Source of the DNA: Heterotrichella gracilis
Taxonomy: Eukaryota > Sar > Xanthophyceae > Tribonematales > Xanthonemataceae
Length of the DNA stretch: 64,000 nt
Direction: 5' to 3'
Assembly: GCA_032358255.1 (NCBI GenBank)
Contig: JAULBX010018303.1
Location: forward strand, 21,186-85,185
Position numbers and translations under genes: made by a program. This document shows, one piece after another, positions 25,101-37,500 of the stretch (positions are counted from its first letter, which is position 1; every line of letters starts with the position of its first letter). Under the pieces are notes generated by a model. The model searched no databases and was not told the origin of the DNA. It saw only the letters and a list, made by a program, of their open reading frames with translations.

Positions 25101-26571
25101 GCACCTGGGCACATGCCAGCCATTGCAAAAAATCCCGCCACTGCAGTGCAATTGTCTGCAAACCAAGGAGAGGTAAGTGCGGGGTCTTTAAATTGTTGAC
25201 TTTACAACAGGAGTATGGCAAATGCACACCTGTACAGACTTGGGATATATAAAAACCGAATCTACCAAAAGAACAAATATATATTTCCAAAGTAGAGTAT
25301 TTCCCCTCTTGAGTTGAAGCAACACAATATGCATGCATCATGATTTAACATCTGCAAAACATCTCACACCACCTACCCATCATGGCTTTTATCTCCGCTG
25401 ATTTGCTCACATGCCTGGCCTGGTGTTCTGCAAGGTTGACGTGCCACCCCTTACTCTGTGACACAAGGTACACCATGGCCAATGCCAGCTCGCAGCATGC
25501 CACCACACGTAGTTTCTCAGGCTTCAGCTCGTTCACCGCAAACATGAGTGGGAGCATCCAAACCAGCTCGCCGCATGCCAGCTCAGCAGCTACTGCCTTG
25601 CGTACTTCGCAGCTGGCAGCGTCCTGGGGCAAGCAATCACCATGTCAAACCCATGCTGCTACCTGAAACCACACATATTTTAGAACATGGCATGCAAACC
25701 ACATTTCGGTAACGGGATGCATGCCATGTCAAGATGATGAACATCTTGAATCAAGGTGTCCTACTACTCCTACACAGCACCAACTGGGCTCAACACCAGT
25801 CACAGGGAATAGGGCAAAGTGCAGGCAGAGCTGATAGCTGGCACGGAGATCCATCCCTGCCCAGGCCACGCAGCAAAAGAGCAGCACGGCAACACAGCTT
25901 CTTTGTTATTTGCAAAAACTGGGTTTCTCCTGTAGGTTTCCATTTCCCCACTATTTGCCACCCCAAACCTCCCAGGAAATAACACCTGCCCACCTTGCCA
26001 AGGACCTCTGAATACAAGACACGCCCAACATTGGTCAGCTCGTCATCACCGCTGTTTTCTTTCATATGAAGCACGCGCTTCAACATGACAAACTTGGACT
26101 GGGCAGCACTCGACATCTGCAGCACGGAAACAGCCGTCATAAAAGTCGCAAGGCACAGATGTACACCACAGCGAGGATGTTACTGGGACTTCTTGGTGGG
26201 CACAGCACTTTGCGAAGTACATGCTTGCAGCTGGGGGTCGTCCTGCGCTGCTTGCACTGGCCGCAGCCACCCACCTGCAGAGGAGTTGGGGACCAAGACA
26301 GGGAGGGCGCTGAGACTGCTGCCTGGTCGCTGCACGCGTACTGCAGGCCTCTGAACCCTGGGCAGCTGCCCGTGCCTTGCTCCTGCGCCGCCACTTGCGC
26401 CTCAAGCTGGCTCACCAGGCCTGACACCTCCAGGGCACTGGCTGAAGCCCCTAGGTGGTGCCGCACCGCCTTCTCCAGCTGCACCTGCCACTGCCCACTG
26501 GGGCCCAGGCTTGGAGCATCACTGCTGCTGCAGGCGGCAGCAGTGGTAGGGGCAGGCGGTGGTGCGCTCAT
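19176..26571 (-). CDS. MYND-finger protein B, 1010 aa
   Basis: Sixteen exons join in phase: 26571-26275, 26116-25994, 25623-25377, 25155-25105, 24898-24719, 24592-24496, 24103-23434, 23129-23046, 22603-22461, 22238-22194, 21831-21808, 21691-21597, 21365-21253, 20817-20470, 19896-19478, 19272-19176. The C-terminus is a complete MYND zinc finger, CRMCGLVPAEGEK then CRCGQTRYCGKLCQEAHW and a closing H and C. Most of the protein is alpha-helical and unassigned; it aligns with the MYND A gene (for example RWLVQEGMM against RWLVREGIV, and NGGVRVFTAHFM against NGGIRVVTSMFM). Unlike A, it has about 255 extra residues just before the finger (exons 20817-20470 and 19896-19478). MYND fingers recruit proline-rich partners; nuclear or cytosolic regulation is an inference. 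Two introns carry telomere-like repeats with exon-end duplicates. Confidence 0.86.
20344..20386 (-). repeat. Duplicate of MYND B exon end and donor
   Basis: Matches 20468-20511 at about 39 of 44 positions by eye (one single-base deletion), 124 bp away. The deletion would shift the frame if this copy were spliced as exon. Confidence 0.82.
20396..20461. repeat. Telomere-like CCCTAAA array
   Basis: About eight degenerate CCCTAAA/CCCTTAA/CCCCAAA units between the exon end at 20470 and its duplicate at 20344-20386, inside a MYND B intron. Confidence 0.85.
21690..21735 (-). repeat. Duplicate of exon end that abuts an acceptor
   Basis: On the gene strand, 46 bp resemble 21779-21822 (the 24-bp exon's 3' end, donor and first intron bases) with scattered differences. 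The copy ends exactly where the next exon's acceptor lies (CCGCAG, exon from 21691). Confidence 0.6.
21755..21779. repeat. TTTAGGG array in MYND B intron
   Basis: Three perfect TTTAGGG-type units (GGTTTAGGGTTTAGGG and on) between the two similar segments at 21690-21735 and 21779-21822. Confidence 0.9.
24121..24190. repeat. 39-bp tandem duplication in intron
   Basis: A 31-bp segment at 24121-24151 is repeated exactly at 24160-24190 (period 39), AT-rich, inside the MYND B intron between exons 24592-24496 and 24103-23434. Confidence 0.9.
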
Positions 26572-27858
26572 TGCCGCTGCTGGCCACAAGTGCTGGTCCC
26601 CCTATGGGAGCTTGGACCACCAGCAAGGCTGTTCTCCGAGACCTCGTCACACCAGCTCCCAAAGCTATTTAAATAGCTGAGATATGAAAAGGTCTGCAAA
26701 AATATGTGTTACTCAGAAGCAGGCCTAGACAGTGCTTGCAACGGCAACTGCGTGCATGAGACCTTGCGAGCATATGCATGCATGCATTTTAATAGTGGGC
26801 ATGGCGCGCCAAGTGGAAAGTAACTGGCGAGTGGCCCGACACAACAGCAGTGGAAGATCGTAACGTGGGTTAGTTCACTGGCAATACTCACTGGGCATCC
26901 TCTCCACCATCAGCGACCAGCATGCCAGTGCAGCCAACAGGGTGTAATATCGGTATAGCCTTGCAAGACACTGACTGTAATAAGTTTGTACACAGGCATC
27001 TGCTTACAAAGCGTTGCGGGGTTGGCTTGGTTGCACACAGTGCTTGCACGTTGTCGTAAACAACTTTGAACCGTGCGTCATGCTGCTGCGATCAACTCGC
27101 CACCCACAGTGCCATGGATGGTCTCCCAATTCCGGTGTAACACTGAAGTTACGCGTCTTCTGACTCGAAGATAAACCACCCTGCCGCTCAGCACTAAGAT
27201 ATGCCATTTTTCTCCAGCCCTGGGGCCACAGTGAACCAGTTACCTAGTAGGGTTGGCAAGGAACCCTAAACCCTGCACAAACTAGTACCCTCGTTGGCTC
27301 AAGGGTTGCATATACCGCACAACATGACCACCAGCCCGATCAGTCAATCGTCAGTGAAACCACGGTCCATCCCAAATAAAAATGGAGCTATTTTTCGAAC
27401 ACGACTGCACTGGGTTGCACCACAAATTGAACACCCAAAAGGTTTTAACCCCAACACGCGGCAAGCTTATCAGTGTTGCGTTTCCAAATTATCGTTCAGC
27501 ACATCCATATGGATCTAGTGTTATTCGTGCTTAATCCCAATGCTGCAATTAGTGCAGAAAAACCCAATAGCTCGCCAAAACGTGACTTTCCAATCCAAGA
27601 CTTGGCCAACAAACCACACACAAACAGGTTCTGGCCAACATTTCGTGGCAATGTTGAAATATGAGCCAAATGCATGTACATATCATGCTATTATAATAGT
27701 CAGACTGAGTGCCATCGTGGGATTTTGATGTTATGACAGTGCGCATATAAAAACAAAGCCACGCGGATATTTGTATATAGAAATGCAGCCCTTTGGCCTC
27801 GCCTTTATTGCTTCACTTCACAGCCCTACACCGCTACATCGCCCTCCAAGGCGTGTCC
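26572..27858. other. Spacer upstream of MYND B
   Basis: 1.3 kb between the MYND B start and the prolyl 4-hydroxylase stop, both minus strand. No exon supported. A short CCCTAAACCCT tract lies near 27263. Confidence 0.4.
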
Positions 27859-29900
27859 TCACTTGCCAAAGCCCCTTTGCGATCCCTTACTGCCACCCTT
27901 ACCCTGCTTCTTCCCCTTTTTCCCATCCCCAACCGGGACCTTACCCCCAGCACCCGCACCCACACCCCCTGCCTTAGGCAGCCCACAGGAGACCCACATC
28001 TGGCTCACCCACTTCTCCTCAACTGCATCCTCAGCTGTGTGTAGCGTGCGGGGATCAAACACACCCGACGAGAATGCAGGAAAGAACAGGATTGCGCTGC
28101 CCATGGCGGGCTGCACCCTCAGGTCCAGGGTGTTGAAATAGGTCCCTCCGCCAGAGGGCACGTCGTTGAGGTACATGAGCAGGGTTGCGCGGCGCTGGTA
28201 GCGCTTGTGGGTGCCGGAGACTGACGGGGGCGGGAAAGCGTCAAAGTGCGCAAGGAAGTGCTCGCCTGAAGGGGGGAAAGAGGTAGAAATGAGCGCCGCG
28301 TACTGCTGTGGTGATACTGGCCCGGATAGCGGGTTGGTGTGTGCTATTGCCAGGCAATTGACGGATGCATGCACATACTGTATGCCCTGTCCCACATGCC
28401 ATGTATACCTCCAGGCTATCTACAGCCTACCTACAGGTTTGAACAGCAGTAGTACCAAGCAGCATGCAACAGTGCATTGGACCATACTACTATATAGCGC
28501 CTTGTCCCCACCCCCCTGGCGCACCTCCCCTGTACCGCGTGACCTGCGGCTGCTCGAACGCCCATTGCCCTGGGAACGCCGGCCTCGCAAATGCCCCCAC
28601 CCGCTCTGGATCTGTCTCCAGCCCCAGCGGCATCAGCTCCATGGACCGCTGCAGCACCACACGCAGTGCATCCGCCAGGGGCCCTCCCCCTGTCAGGACC
28701 TCGTGGGTGAATGCAAGGGTGTAGCTGGTGCGCACATCGGGGCTGGAGTTGAGGCCGACCTGGAGGGCAGGGGTAGGGGTGCGTGGTGAGTGCGGGGGGG
28801 TGGGCAGCGCTGCAGGGAGGTACCTAAAATATGTATGAAAACGGGGCTGTTGGATGTTGGGAGTTGGGTCCAGCTGTTTTGCGCAAGGCGTGATTGAAAC
28901 TGGAGTGTCCAGAGCATTTACCAGTCTTCTTCCCCAGTCAATGCTACTGCATCCTTGCAGAGGAGTGAAATTTAGAACCTATTGCTGGATTGCACACCAG
29001 CTGCTTCCTGGGAGCTGCCAACCTCACAGGCAACCGTCACCAAGCCCGCCAGCTAGACGGGGTTCGGAACTATGTGTACGGCATCAGCAGCTGCAGCGGT
29101 CCAGACCCTAGTCCACCAGTCGCCATGGGAAGGGTTGGGTAGGGGGTGCATAGAGGCGGGGGGTGCAAAGGGGTGCAGGCCACGCAAGGGCCGGGGTGGG
29201 GCTTGCCGTTGGACGAATGGTAGGACAGACATACAGGGCTAGCTTAATTGGCACAGCATATGGGCTAGGCCACTCACAGCAGTCAGCGCTCGTGGCAGGC
29301 CATGCAATGGCAGTGGTGCAGCACATCAATCCCAACACCCGTCGCTGATTGCATATGGCCACGGCTGTGGTTGCCCGGCACCTCGCCTTGACATACCTCT
29401 GATGGCTTGAGGTGTGGCGAGGCTGCCGCTGCTCCCACCAGTGCATCGCACACCTCACAGGGGAGGAAACCAGGCAGGGAGAAGATTGGGGGGTCCACGT
29501 TCAACAACCGCAGACCAGGGAAGCTGGTTGTGACGGGGGCAAACCCCTCGCCCAAAAAGGCACCCAAGGATGCCAGCTCCTGAGGGGACTGTGTTGATAG
29601 GTCCAAGCCCCCAGCTGCTACTAGGTCAGGAGGCAGCTTGACGATGCTGTCCCGGGCAGAATTGTCTTGGGGAGGGGCGCTTGTGGGGGTGGGGGTGGGC
29701 GTTTCCGCTGGGGCCAACACAGGCTGTGTGCTGCTGGTGGCAGTAGCTGTGATGATGGCAGTGCGGTGGGTGTTGCGGGGAGGGTGCCGGGCAGTGGTGG
29801 CTGGGCGCAGTGGGGGCGGGTGCCATGTAGTAGGTTTGGCCTGTGTGGGGGTGGGTGGGGTGGAAACAGGCATGCGCGCTGTGTCAACGCACAGCAACAT
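27859..29900 (-). CDS. Prolyl 4-hydroxylase (2OG-Fe(II) oxygenase)
   Basis: Three exons (29900-29397, 28759-28525, 28265-27859) join in phase to 381 residues. The C-terminal half is a P4H alpha-like double-stranded beta-helix: the iron ligands are the H and D of GEHFLAHFDAFPPP and the distal H of RTLHTAEDAVEEKW, and KW is placed as expected for 2-oxoglutarate binding. An upstream motif VTRYRGGEHF matches the usual 'qvtRYgpGq.Y' stretch. The first 90 residues are Thr/Pro-rich and low in complexity, and the last 35 are Gly/Lys-rich and basic. Plant and algal P4Hs hydroxylate proline in cell-wall hydroxyproline-rich glycoproteins in the ER/Golgi. No signal anchor is visible from ATG 29900, so a further 5' exon is possible. 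Divergent from the PC-esterase gene. Confidence 0.88.
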
Positions 29901-30587
29901 GGCTGCTGTTTTGCGTTGCAGTCACTATCACTGTTGGTCTATCAAGCTGGCCCCTCCTGGCTGCTGCTGGACACACAGGGGTGACGCTGCACGAGATGCG
30001 TTGGTCTGCACAGCTATCGAAGTGAGCATCTCTGGCACAGCTCAAGTGACCGGTCGGTTGTTTCTATTTTGATACCATGTAGTACATCAGCACAAAAAAG
30101 AAGGTGGTTTCTGACGCATATACACAAGTTCTCTGTGCATGCATGCATGTGTGCTATGCATGCAACAGGCCCAAGGCAAATCGCCCGGGTGTCAAGGAGA
30201 TGTACGCTGCACCCCTCACACTGATAAGCACTTATGAGCTGGGTTCAGGACTGGCCTGCAGGTAACCATCTTGCAACCGAGGAATCCCAGGGCAGTTATT
30301 CAAGTCCCGGGATATTTGGTACGGCGCCGGGACTCAGCTGGATCAACTTCAATGGCCCCAATGGTAAGGGCCTTTGTGCTGTACAAGTACACGCACGGCA
30401 GTGTAATATGTGGTGGGCAGGCAAAATAGCCTTCGTTTACTGGCCTGGCATGGGAAAGCACAAGGGAAGTATGGCATGCACATGGCCATCGGCCACGCCC
30501 ATGTAGGTCAGGTTGAGAGCCCTCACCGCCATGCTCTCAACTATTCCTTCTACATCCTAATTGGGTGTAGTATTTCTCCCCTTTTTT
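29901..30587. other. Divergent promoter region, P4H and PC-esterase
   Basis: About 690 bp between two divergent genes with likely cell-wall roles. No exon is supported. TGCATGCATG occurs near 30138, and GC/AT composition is mixed. Confidence 0.4.
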
Positions 30588-33420
30588 ATGGCACAACCCA
30601 TCACCCATTGCCGGGTTTGCCTGACTGTGCATCTAGTTGCCCACCTGCTTGCAGCACTCCTTGCCTTGGTGGGCGTGCGCTGCCAGCACAACTTTACCGC
30701 AAAACCCTTCTCTTGGCCTGTGCCACCTGCACACAGCGCTGCAGATGGCTCAAGCTGCCTGCATTTACACGTCACAACCGCTTTGCTAGGTGAACGGTGT
30801 ACAGACCTACCCAGCCAGACAAGTGCTGTGGACTCTGCTGGGCGGCCAGCGCGCGTGGCCAAGTGCCTACTGGATGACAACTCCACCGCTGGGCTGTATG
30901 TGCTCCACCAGAGTCAAGCGGCAAGCTTTCATGGTCACGATGTATACAGGTCGGTGGGCATGCTGCAGTTAGGGGCCAGGTCAAGTACAGTAGTGTGCAG
31001 ATGCGTCCACCTCGTCTTGGCTGGAAGATGTGTGAGAACAACATAACAACAACTTCTGCGCAGGATTCGCATGGTTGGCCCAGAGATAGTGTTGCTGGAC
31101 CTGGTGTATTGCAGCGATGGCGTCTCGTATGCAGCGTTCAACAGCCTTTCGCCTGGGACCTACCACGTTGAAGTGCTACAACTCTACCGGTCATTTCGGT
31201 GCGGAATGTGCAGCCACTGTAGCCATGTTGACTGCATGCATGTGTCAGTTATGGCCCCTGCTCCTGGCCCCTGCCCCTAGCCCTGGCTTGTGCAACGCTG
31301 TGTGCACCCTTGGCAAGGCACAGTGGGGAGAAAGTGGTCAAGAGCAGCATGCAATGTATGTTAGCAAATCCCTCCGGCATACCTGCAACTGTGTGAACAC
31401 CCAGGTATACCCACCAACCAGCCATGCTTCCTGACATACGACTGGCTGTTGATGTGGTGGAAGCTACTGGGCCTTTGCAAGATTCACCAAATGTGGATGG
31501 ACAACGGTGCTCCTTGGGTGACGCAAACACCGGGCGATGGCTAGTGAATACTAGCAATGCTGAAGCTGCTGCATTGGTGCCAAGTACGACTTCGTTGAGT
31601 TTTGTGCTAAATTTGGTATTCCCGTCCTTGCAAGTACTTCAAATTCTGCTCGCAACTTGCCTGCAGGCCTCCACCAGAGTTGCTTTCACCATTCAGTGCA
31701 CAAATTAAGCGCAGGTCTTTTTGCGCCTAGGCCGATGTGCAGTAATTACACATATCGCTTGGCGCATCTGCCGACAAGCTTTACTTGGAAACCACACTTT
31801 TGTCAGTTGGACTCGCCCCCCTTTCAGGTAGTATTTGATCGCTGCTATGTCACCTCAAACTATAGAAGCAGATGCAACCTGAAGTTGGTACAAAGAGCTG
31901 GCCTGCATCTGCAAATCAATTGCTTCATTCGCGCACACAGCACTGTATTCTACAAACTGTACATTCCAACAACCAGGACAGCACTGCAGATGCTCACGCC
32001 GGCCATGCAAGGTTTGTGGTATACCGTTACTGAATAGCTGCATGGTCTTGTGGCAGGGGTGCATCAAGGACAGATACTTTTGTTTTGTTGGCGACAGCCA
32101 AATGCGCCATATCTACAATGCATTTGTGGACCAAGGGATTCCAACGGATAATGGTGAACATCAAGCAAGTAAGGTACGCCCATTTGTTCTACCTAAGTGG
32201 GAATTTAGCCGAATGTTGCTGAGAAGGCATGCTAAGCAACTGACCTGCTTAAAATTCTCATTGTGCGCCACCTGCCTCATATAACGCTTCCATAAGCAAA
32301 TAAAACAGTGTCATGGCATTTGAAACTGCAGCACAGCAGTGAGGGGTATTAAAGGGTCAAATGCACAACTGTGCATGGGAAAGCTGGAGCCAGTAATGCC
32401 ATCAGGATTTAGCAGGGAAAATGTGGATGTATTATCACGTATTGCATCTGAGATTATGTAGACAGCATGTGTGTGACATCATCAATAGGGGGCAAATGTA
32501 GACAAGGGTGGGCAGCTTGTCAAATTCATCCACAGAGCAGTTCAAGCGGTCAATGCAGTATGAGGTAATGTAGATAGCGGTGAGGTCATGCGACGGATAA
32601 ATATATTACTGCGGGGCGCACTTTTCTGGCTGCCATGAGGTACAGCTGCAGCCAGAAAACATGATGTGCCCAAAAATTATTGGAGCGGCCAGGTGGAACA
32701 TATTTCTACACCCATGTGCTTCCCATGTTTTTTCCTTTTCAACTTTCACATGGTGTGGCTGCAGGGACCTACAAAGCTTCAAGAGACTGATTACTCAACA
32801 AGGAAAGTGGACTTTGCTGTGTACATCAAGAATAACTGGGGCCGCTCCGTCAAGGCCAAGCTGAGCAACTGCACGCATGTGCTGTACAATTTTGGGCAAT
32901 GGCACTCATCAGCCCGCTCCAATAGCATGGGACCCATGGATGGCATGAAGTATGCCGCTCAACTGCAAAGGGTTGTTGACGAAGACTTGGCACCGGCAAA
33001 GGACTCGGCAATCAAGGTGTGCGCGTGTACCTCCTGTGCTGGCGCTTCCAAATATGAAATCACCATGGTAGTGTGGGTTTTTAAACTGTGCCCATGTCCA
33101 TGCCGTTGTAGTGGCAATGCAAAGTCAGCGTGATGATACGTTTTATTGTTGTGCTTGCGTAGGTGTACTGGATGACAATTTGTGACTATCCCTTCAAATA
33201 TAGAGAGCATAATACGTTCAACGCGGGTGACTGGAGGACGGATCCAATGCTCATATTGTATAATACTATTGCTTCTATTATCATGCAAGCAGCCGACATC
33301 CCAATCATTGATGCGTGGAGCATGACAGCACCCTTGCACGAGTTGTCTTATGATGGATCCCACTTCAAAGGTCCTGTGCAACGTGGTGTTAAACAGTTAC
33401 TTACACACGTATTGTGTTGA
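30588..33420 (+). CDS. Secreted PC-esterase / SGNH-type protein
   Basis: Seven exons (30588-30949, 31064-31198, 31405-31583, 31715-31827, 32057-32173, 32765-33016, 33163-33420) join in phase to 471 residues. Residues 1-32 are a signal peptide (VAHLLAALLALVGVRC core). SGNH signatures: block I YFCFVGDSQMRHIYNAF with the nucleophile Ser of GDS, a middle VLYNFGQWH, and a C-terminal DGSHF carrying the Asp and His of the catalytic pair. A Cys- and Gly-rich lead (RCSLGDANTGRW) is typical of PC-esterase/TBL-like proteins. The relatives acetylate or deacetylate wall polysaccharides; the substrate here is unknown. Exon 4 uses the acceptor at 31712-31714 because only that keeps phase. Confidence 0.83.
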
Positions 33421-34521
33421 AAGCTGTATCGGCACGTCCTGAAGGGATTTGCATGGGGGTATTGGAGGGTTGTGGCATGAGTATTGCATGTTTTGGGAAT
33501 ACCGAGGTTTTCCAGAAATTAACATGGAATTAACGCGGACTACAATAAGTGTGTGCTCTCCTTTGCATGGTCCTAGTATGCTAACATGTTTTTCTTCCCA
33601 AGTGGTCCCTGGCAGTTGATGATGTTTCTGCATCACACAGCTGTGGCATTGTGGTTGCTGTGGGGTTGCGTGCCCCTGCAGGGATGTTACTCGCAGTTGA
33701 ACTTGCAAGAACTGTGACTCATCTTGGAGGTGCATGCATGCATGCGCGAGGTGCATGCATGCCAGAACTGTGACTCACTTCAAGCAGTTTGAATTTACAT
33801 TTAAATTTACCTAATAAATATGTGTGGCACTGGTGTTGGATCATCAAAGTGTTGGCCAAGGTGTTCGGACCACCACCTTGCCGTTGTTGTATTGATGTAT
33901 ATTTCAAGCATTGGGTGTAGATCCAGCCTTCAAACTTCAGTGCCATATGCCAGCAGCTCGTCACCAGTGGGGATTGTGTGCTTGTAAACCCTTTAGGGTT
34001 TAGAAACCCTAAAACCCCCTGGGTATTTCGGGGCAAAACTTCAGGTTTTGGTTAAACAACTGGTTCCGCAACATACGTAAAGGAGTGTCGGTGCTAAAGC
34101 CGTTCCGTGTCCATGTAACCAACAAGGCTCTCTGAATGACACCATAGGTAGCTGCATTGGTAGCTGCCTGTACTTCAGTACTGGTACCACAGCATAGGCG
34201 TTGCGCACTACCTTGGACCCTAGTACTTGGACATTGTCAAGGTAGTGCTGACTGCCGTATAGGGACAACAACCGGTTTGGGTGTACAGCTGAAACCTTCC
34301 TCGATGTATAGCTGATAGTTGGTTTATCCAGCGCCTGGGAATTATCAGCACTCAAAGCTTGCGGCATGCACCCTCACATCTCCTTGCCGCGTATGCCGCG
34401 CAGTCACACAGTGAGGGCTAGCCACTATATAGCCACACGGCACTTGCCTATGGTGCGGTGAATTCACTTACTTCACTCATACTGGCAAATTAGCTGCACA
34501 GGCCAAACCAAGCTTTTCAAA
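33421..34521. other. Spacer between PC-esterase and ligase genes
   Basis: 1.1 kb with no supported exon. It includes a GCATGC-rich stretch (33728-33763) and a small telomere-like palindrome near 33990-34016 (CCCTTTAGGGTTTAG). Confidence 0.4.
34426..34431 (+). promoter_or_regulatory. Candidate TATA box for the ligase gene
   Basis: TATATA lies about 90 bp upstream of the ATG at 34522, in a GC-rich setting. Position is plausible for a core promoter; there is no other support. Confidence 0.35.
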
Positions 34522-37500
34522 ATGGCCCCCCCGCCGGGGCATCGAATCCCAGGTGATGACGGCAGCTGGACACAGTGCTTCCTCAGACAAGCCGCTGCAC
34601 ACCCCGAGAAAGCAGCGATACTATGGCTTGATGACGCGGGTGAGGAGGTGTGCAGGTGGGTGCTCGCTGGCATACGTTCCACGTCCAAGGTTTTGCTTTT
34701 GGTTGACGTGTGTACTCTGCCGGGCATCCACCCTGTACACTGTGTGGTACATTGCCGGTTCACCTGTGTGCGTACTACCTGGCGAGGCAAATGGTTTTCA
34801 AGGGTCAGTCAAAGCCAATTGTTGGGATGTGCACCAACCTGGGTATCAAGCTATGCACAACCTCGGGTGGGCTAACGGGCAAGGAGCTCAAATCTTGTAC
34901 CCGTGTGTAGCCCTGTAGACCATGCACCAATGTAAGACACGTGTGCACCCCCACCCACCTCACCCCAGATCACCCTGATCTGCATAAACGAAGTGCACTT
35001 CAGCATCGATCCTACACCTTGCGCACCATGCAGGCTGACGTACCGCCAGCTGGTTATCGCTGCCCGGCGGGTGGCCAGCCAGATGACTGCCACCTGGCAC
35101 CTGGCGCCTGGGGACCGCCTGCTGCTGGTCTTCCCGCCAGGCCCTGCCTTCATGGTGGCCTTCATTGGCTGCATGCTAGCACGCATGATCGCCGTCCCGC
35201 TATATCCTCCCAACCCATCAAAACTTGCAGCGGACATGCGCGCCATGGCAGGGGTGGCATGTGCATGCGGGGCAGTGGCAGTGCTGACAACCCCGGCCTT
35301 GAAACAACAGCTGGCGGTGGTGAGGGCGACAGGGACTGTTGTGCGCTCCTTCACTGGCGCCAAGGGTACTGCTTGGCCACGGGCCTTCAAATGGCATGCC
35401 ATGGAGGGCGACCTTGACAGCACAGGGACCCGTGGCGGCGTGGATGTGGCGCAGATGGCAGCTGAGTGGGTGGAGCCTGGGCGGGATGAGGTGGCCTTCC
35501 TTCAGTTCACCAGCGGCTCCACCGGTGACCCCAAGGGCGTGATGGTGACGCATGGGAACATGGCGCACAACACCCAGATGAGCCTGGTGGCGCTGGGGTG
35601 GGAGGGCGTGGAGCAGGGCAACATGGTGTCGGTGTCATGGCTGCCACAGGTGAGGCACCGTTGGAGGGGCGGCACGGCATGGCATGGCTAGGGAGGGTTG
35701 ACCCAATCCTGCATGCCATCATGCGCATAGACTGCGAATGAGCTCAATTATATTGACTTATCACCTGTTTTCTTTGGAGCGCACTTCATTCATATATGAC
35801 AGAATCGCAACGTTGCTTTTGAAATGCATGCCATAAGTATACTAAAAAATTCTTCTCGTTTCTTTTATGACAGGATTATTACACTTTCAATTTTATTTGC
35901 GCATATCATATTTCTCCACGATTTCCCTGGAATCTTACTAATTAAATCCCCCCCCCCCCCTGCCAGTACCATGACATGGGTCTGAGCGCCATGACCCTCA
36001 CCACCCTGGCAGCAGCTGGCACCGCTGTGGGGATGTCTCCTCTCACATTCCTGCGCCGCCCCCTGTCCTGGCTGGAGGCACTCACACGCTACAGGGGCCA
36101 GCTCACAGGGGCGCCCACATTTGCGCTGGCACGCTGCACGCGCGTGGTACAGGAGATGAGGGACAAGGGTAAGGATTGGTGTGTGGGTGTATACTATAGT
36201 GGGTGCGGGAAGTGAGGAGGGTGCATTTTGTGTCTGGCTGGGCACCCAGGTTATTGCATCATCTACATCATCATGGTGCAAATTATGAACCCGCATCTGC
36301 ACGGTATCCTTTGAGCAAACAATGTTTTCATGTACCCCTGATGTTATGCTGGGTGATTCCATGTCATCATCTGAGGCCACTTCTCATAATGCATTTGGTG
36401 AATGTGATGCTGTTGCTGGGCGCTGCTCAGTCGTTACCTGCCTGCCTGCTTTGTATCCAAACCAGCAAGCTCACCCCCTCCCCACATATGTGCACAGGCC
36501 TCCCCCTGCCCCACCTGGACCTCTCCGCACTCAACCTCATGGCAATCTCAGCGGAGCCTGTCCGCCACTCCATCCTCCAAGCCTTCCTGCACACCTTTGC
36601 TCACTTTGGCCTGGACCCGCTCGCCCTGTGCCCCGCGTACGGCCTGGCGGAGAGCACCGTGGTGGTCACAGCAGCGCAGAACTACCTGGACGGGGCACCA
36701 CACCAGGGGGGAGTGATACTCGAGGGGGACAGGGAGCCGTCAGTGGCATGTGGGCCCGTCACACTCCTGCCCAGGGCCGCAATGGCTGGCGAGTATGGGG
36801 TGGGACTGGGCGTGGATGTGCGCATTGTGGACTATGCAGGGGAGGCGGCGCGGGAGTGCAGCAAAGGGGAGGTGGGCGAGATCTGGGTGGACAGTCCCAG
36901 CAAGGGGCTGGGGTACTGGGGTCGCCCGGAGCTCAGCCAAATGGTGTTTTATGCCCCCCTGGGCACCCGCCAGTACCTGCGCACTGGGGACCTTGGGTGT
37001 GTGGTTGCAGGGCAGCTGCATGTGCGTGGGCGCATCAAGGACGTGATCATCCTGGGTGGGCGCAACTACTACCCACAGGTAGGACCTGGTGGTCATCTAT
37101 ATCAGCTGTGATAGGACCTGCTGGTGTGTGTGATTCAAGGGATCCGTGGCATGGCAATAAGCATATGCATACACGTATGGTCACTGGCTTGAGGCATATT
37201 GGTGATAGGGGGGCACTGTATGGATCCTGCAACTTTCATCATATTCAGAGCCATGGACTGCAACCAGGCATTGCGCGCATTCACGAGCTGTATGGGTACG
37301 AAGTGGAGCACCATTTGCCATGCGAAGATTCCCCCTCAGGCTGGAGTATATACTTGCGTACATGTAGCATTGCAACCAGGTATATCCACTGCAGTAACTG
37401 CTACCCTCTGTGCAGGACATAGAGGCGGCTGTTTCCCATGTGGAGGGCCTGCGCCCTGGCTGCTGCGCCGCTTTCTGCATGGACCCCGCAACAGGTGTGG

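Noticed and set aside
30234-30330. tRNA-like TTCAAGTCCC box
   Set aside because: I could not pair an acceptor stem or an A box at the right distance.
36322-37422. 366-codon open frame on the plus strand
   Set aside because: It overlaps the ligase exon 36498-37078 in another frame; the other frame has the FAAL motifs.
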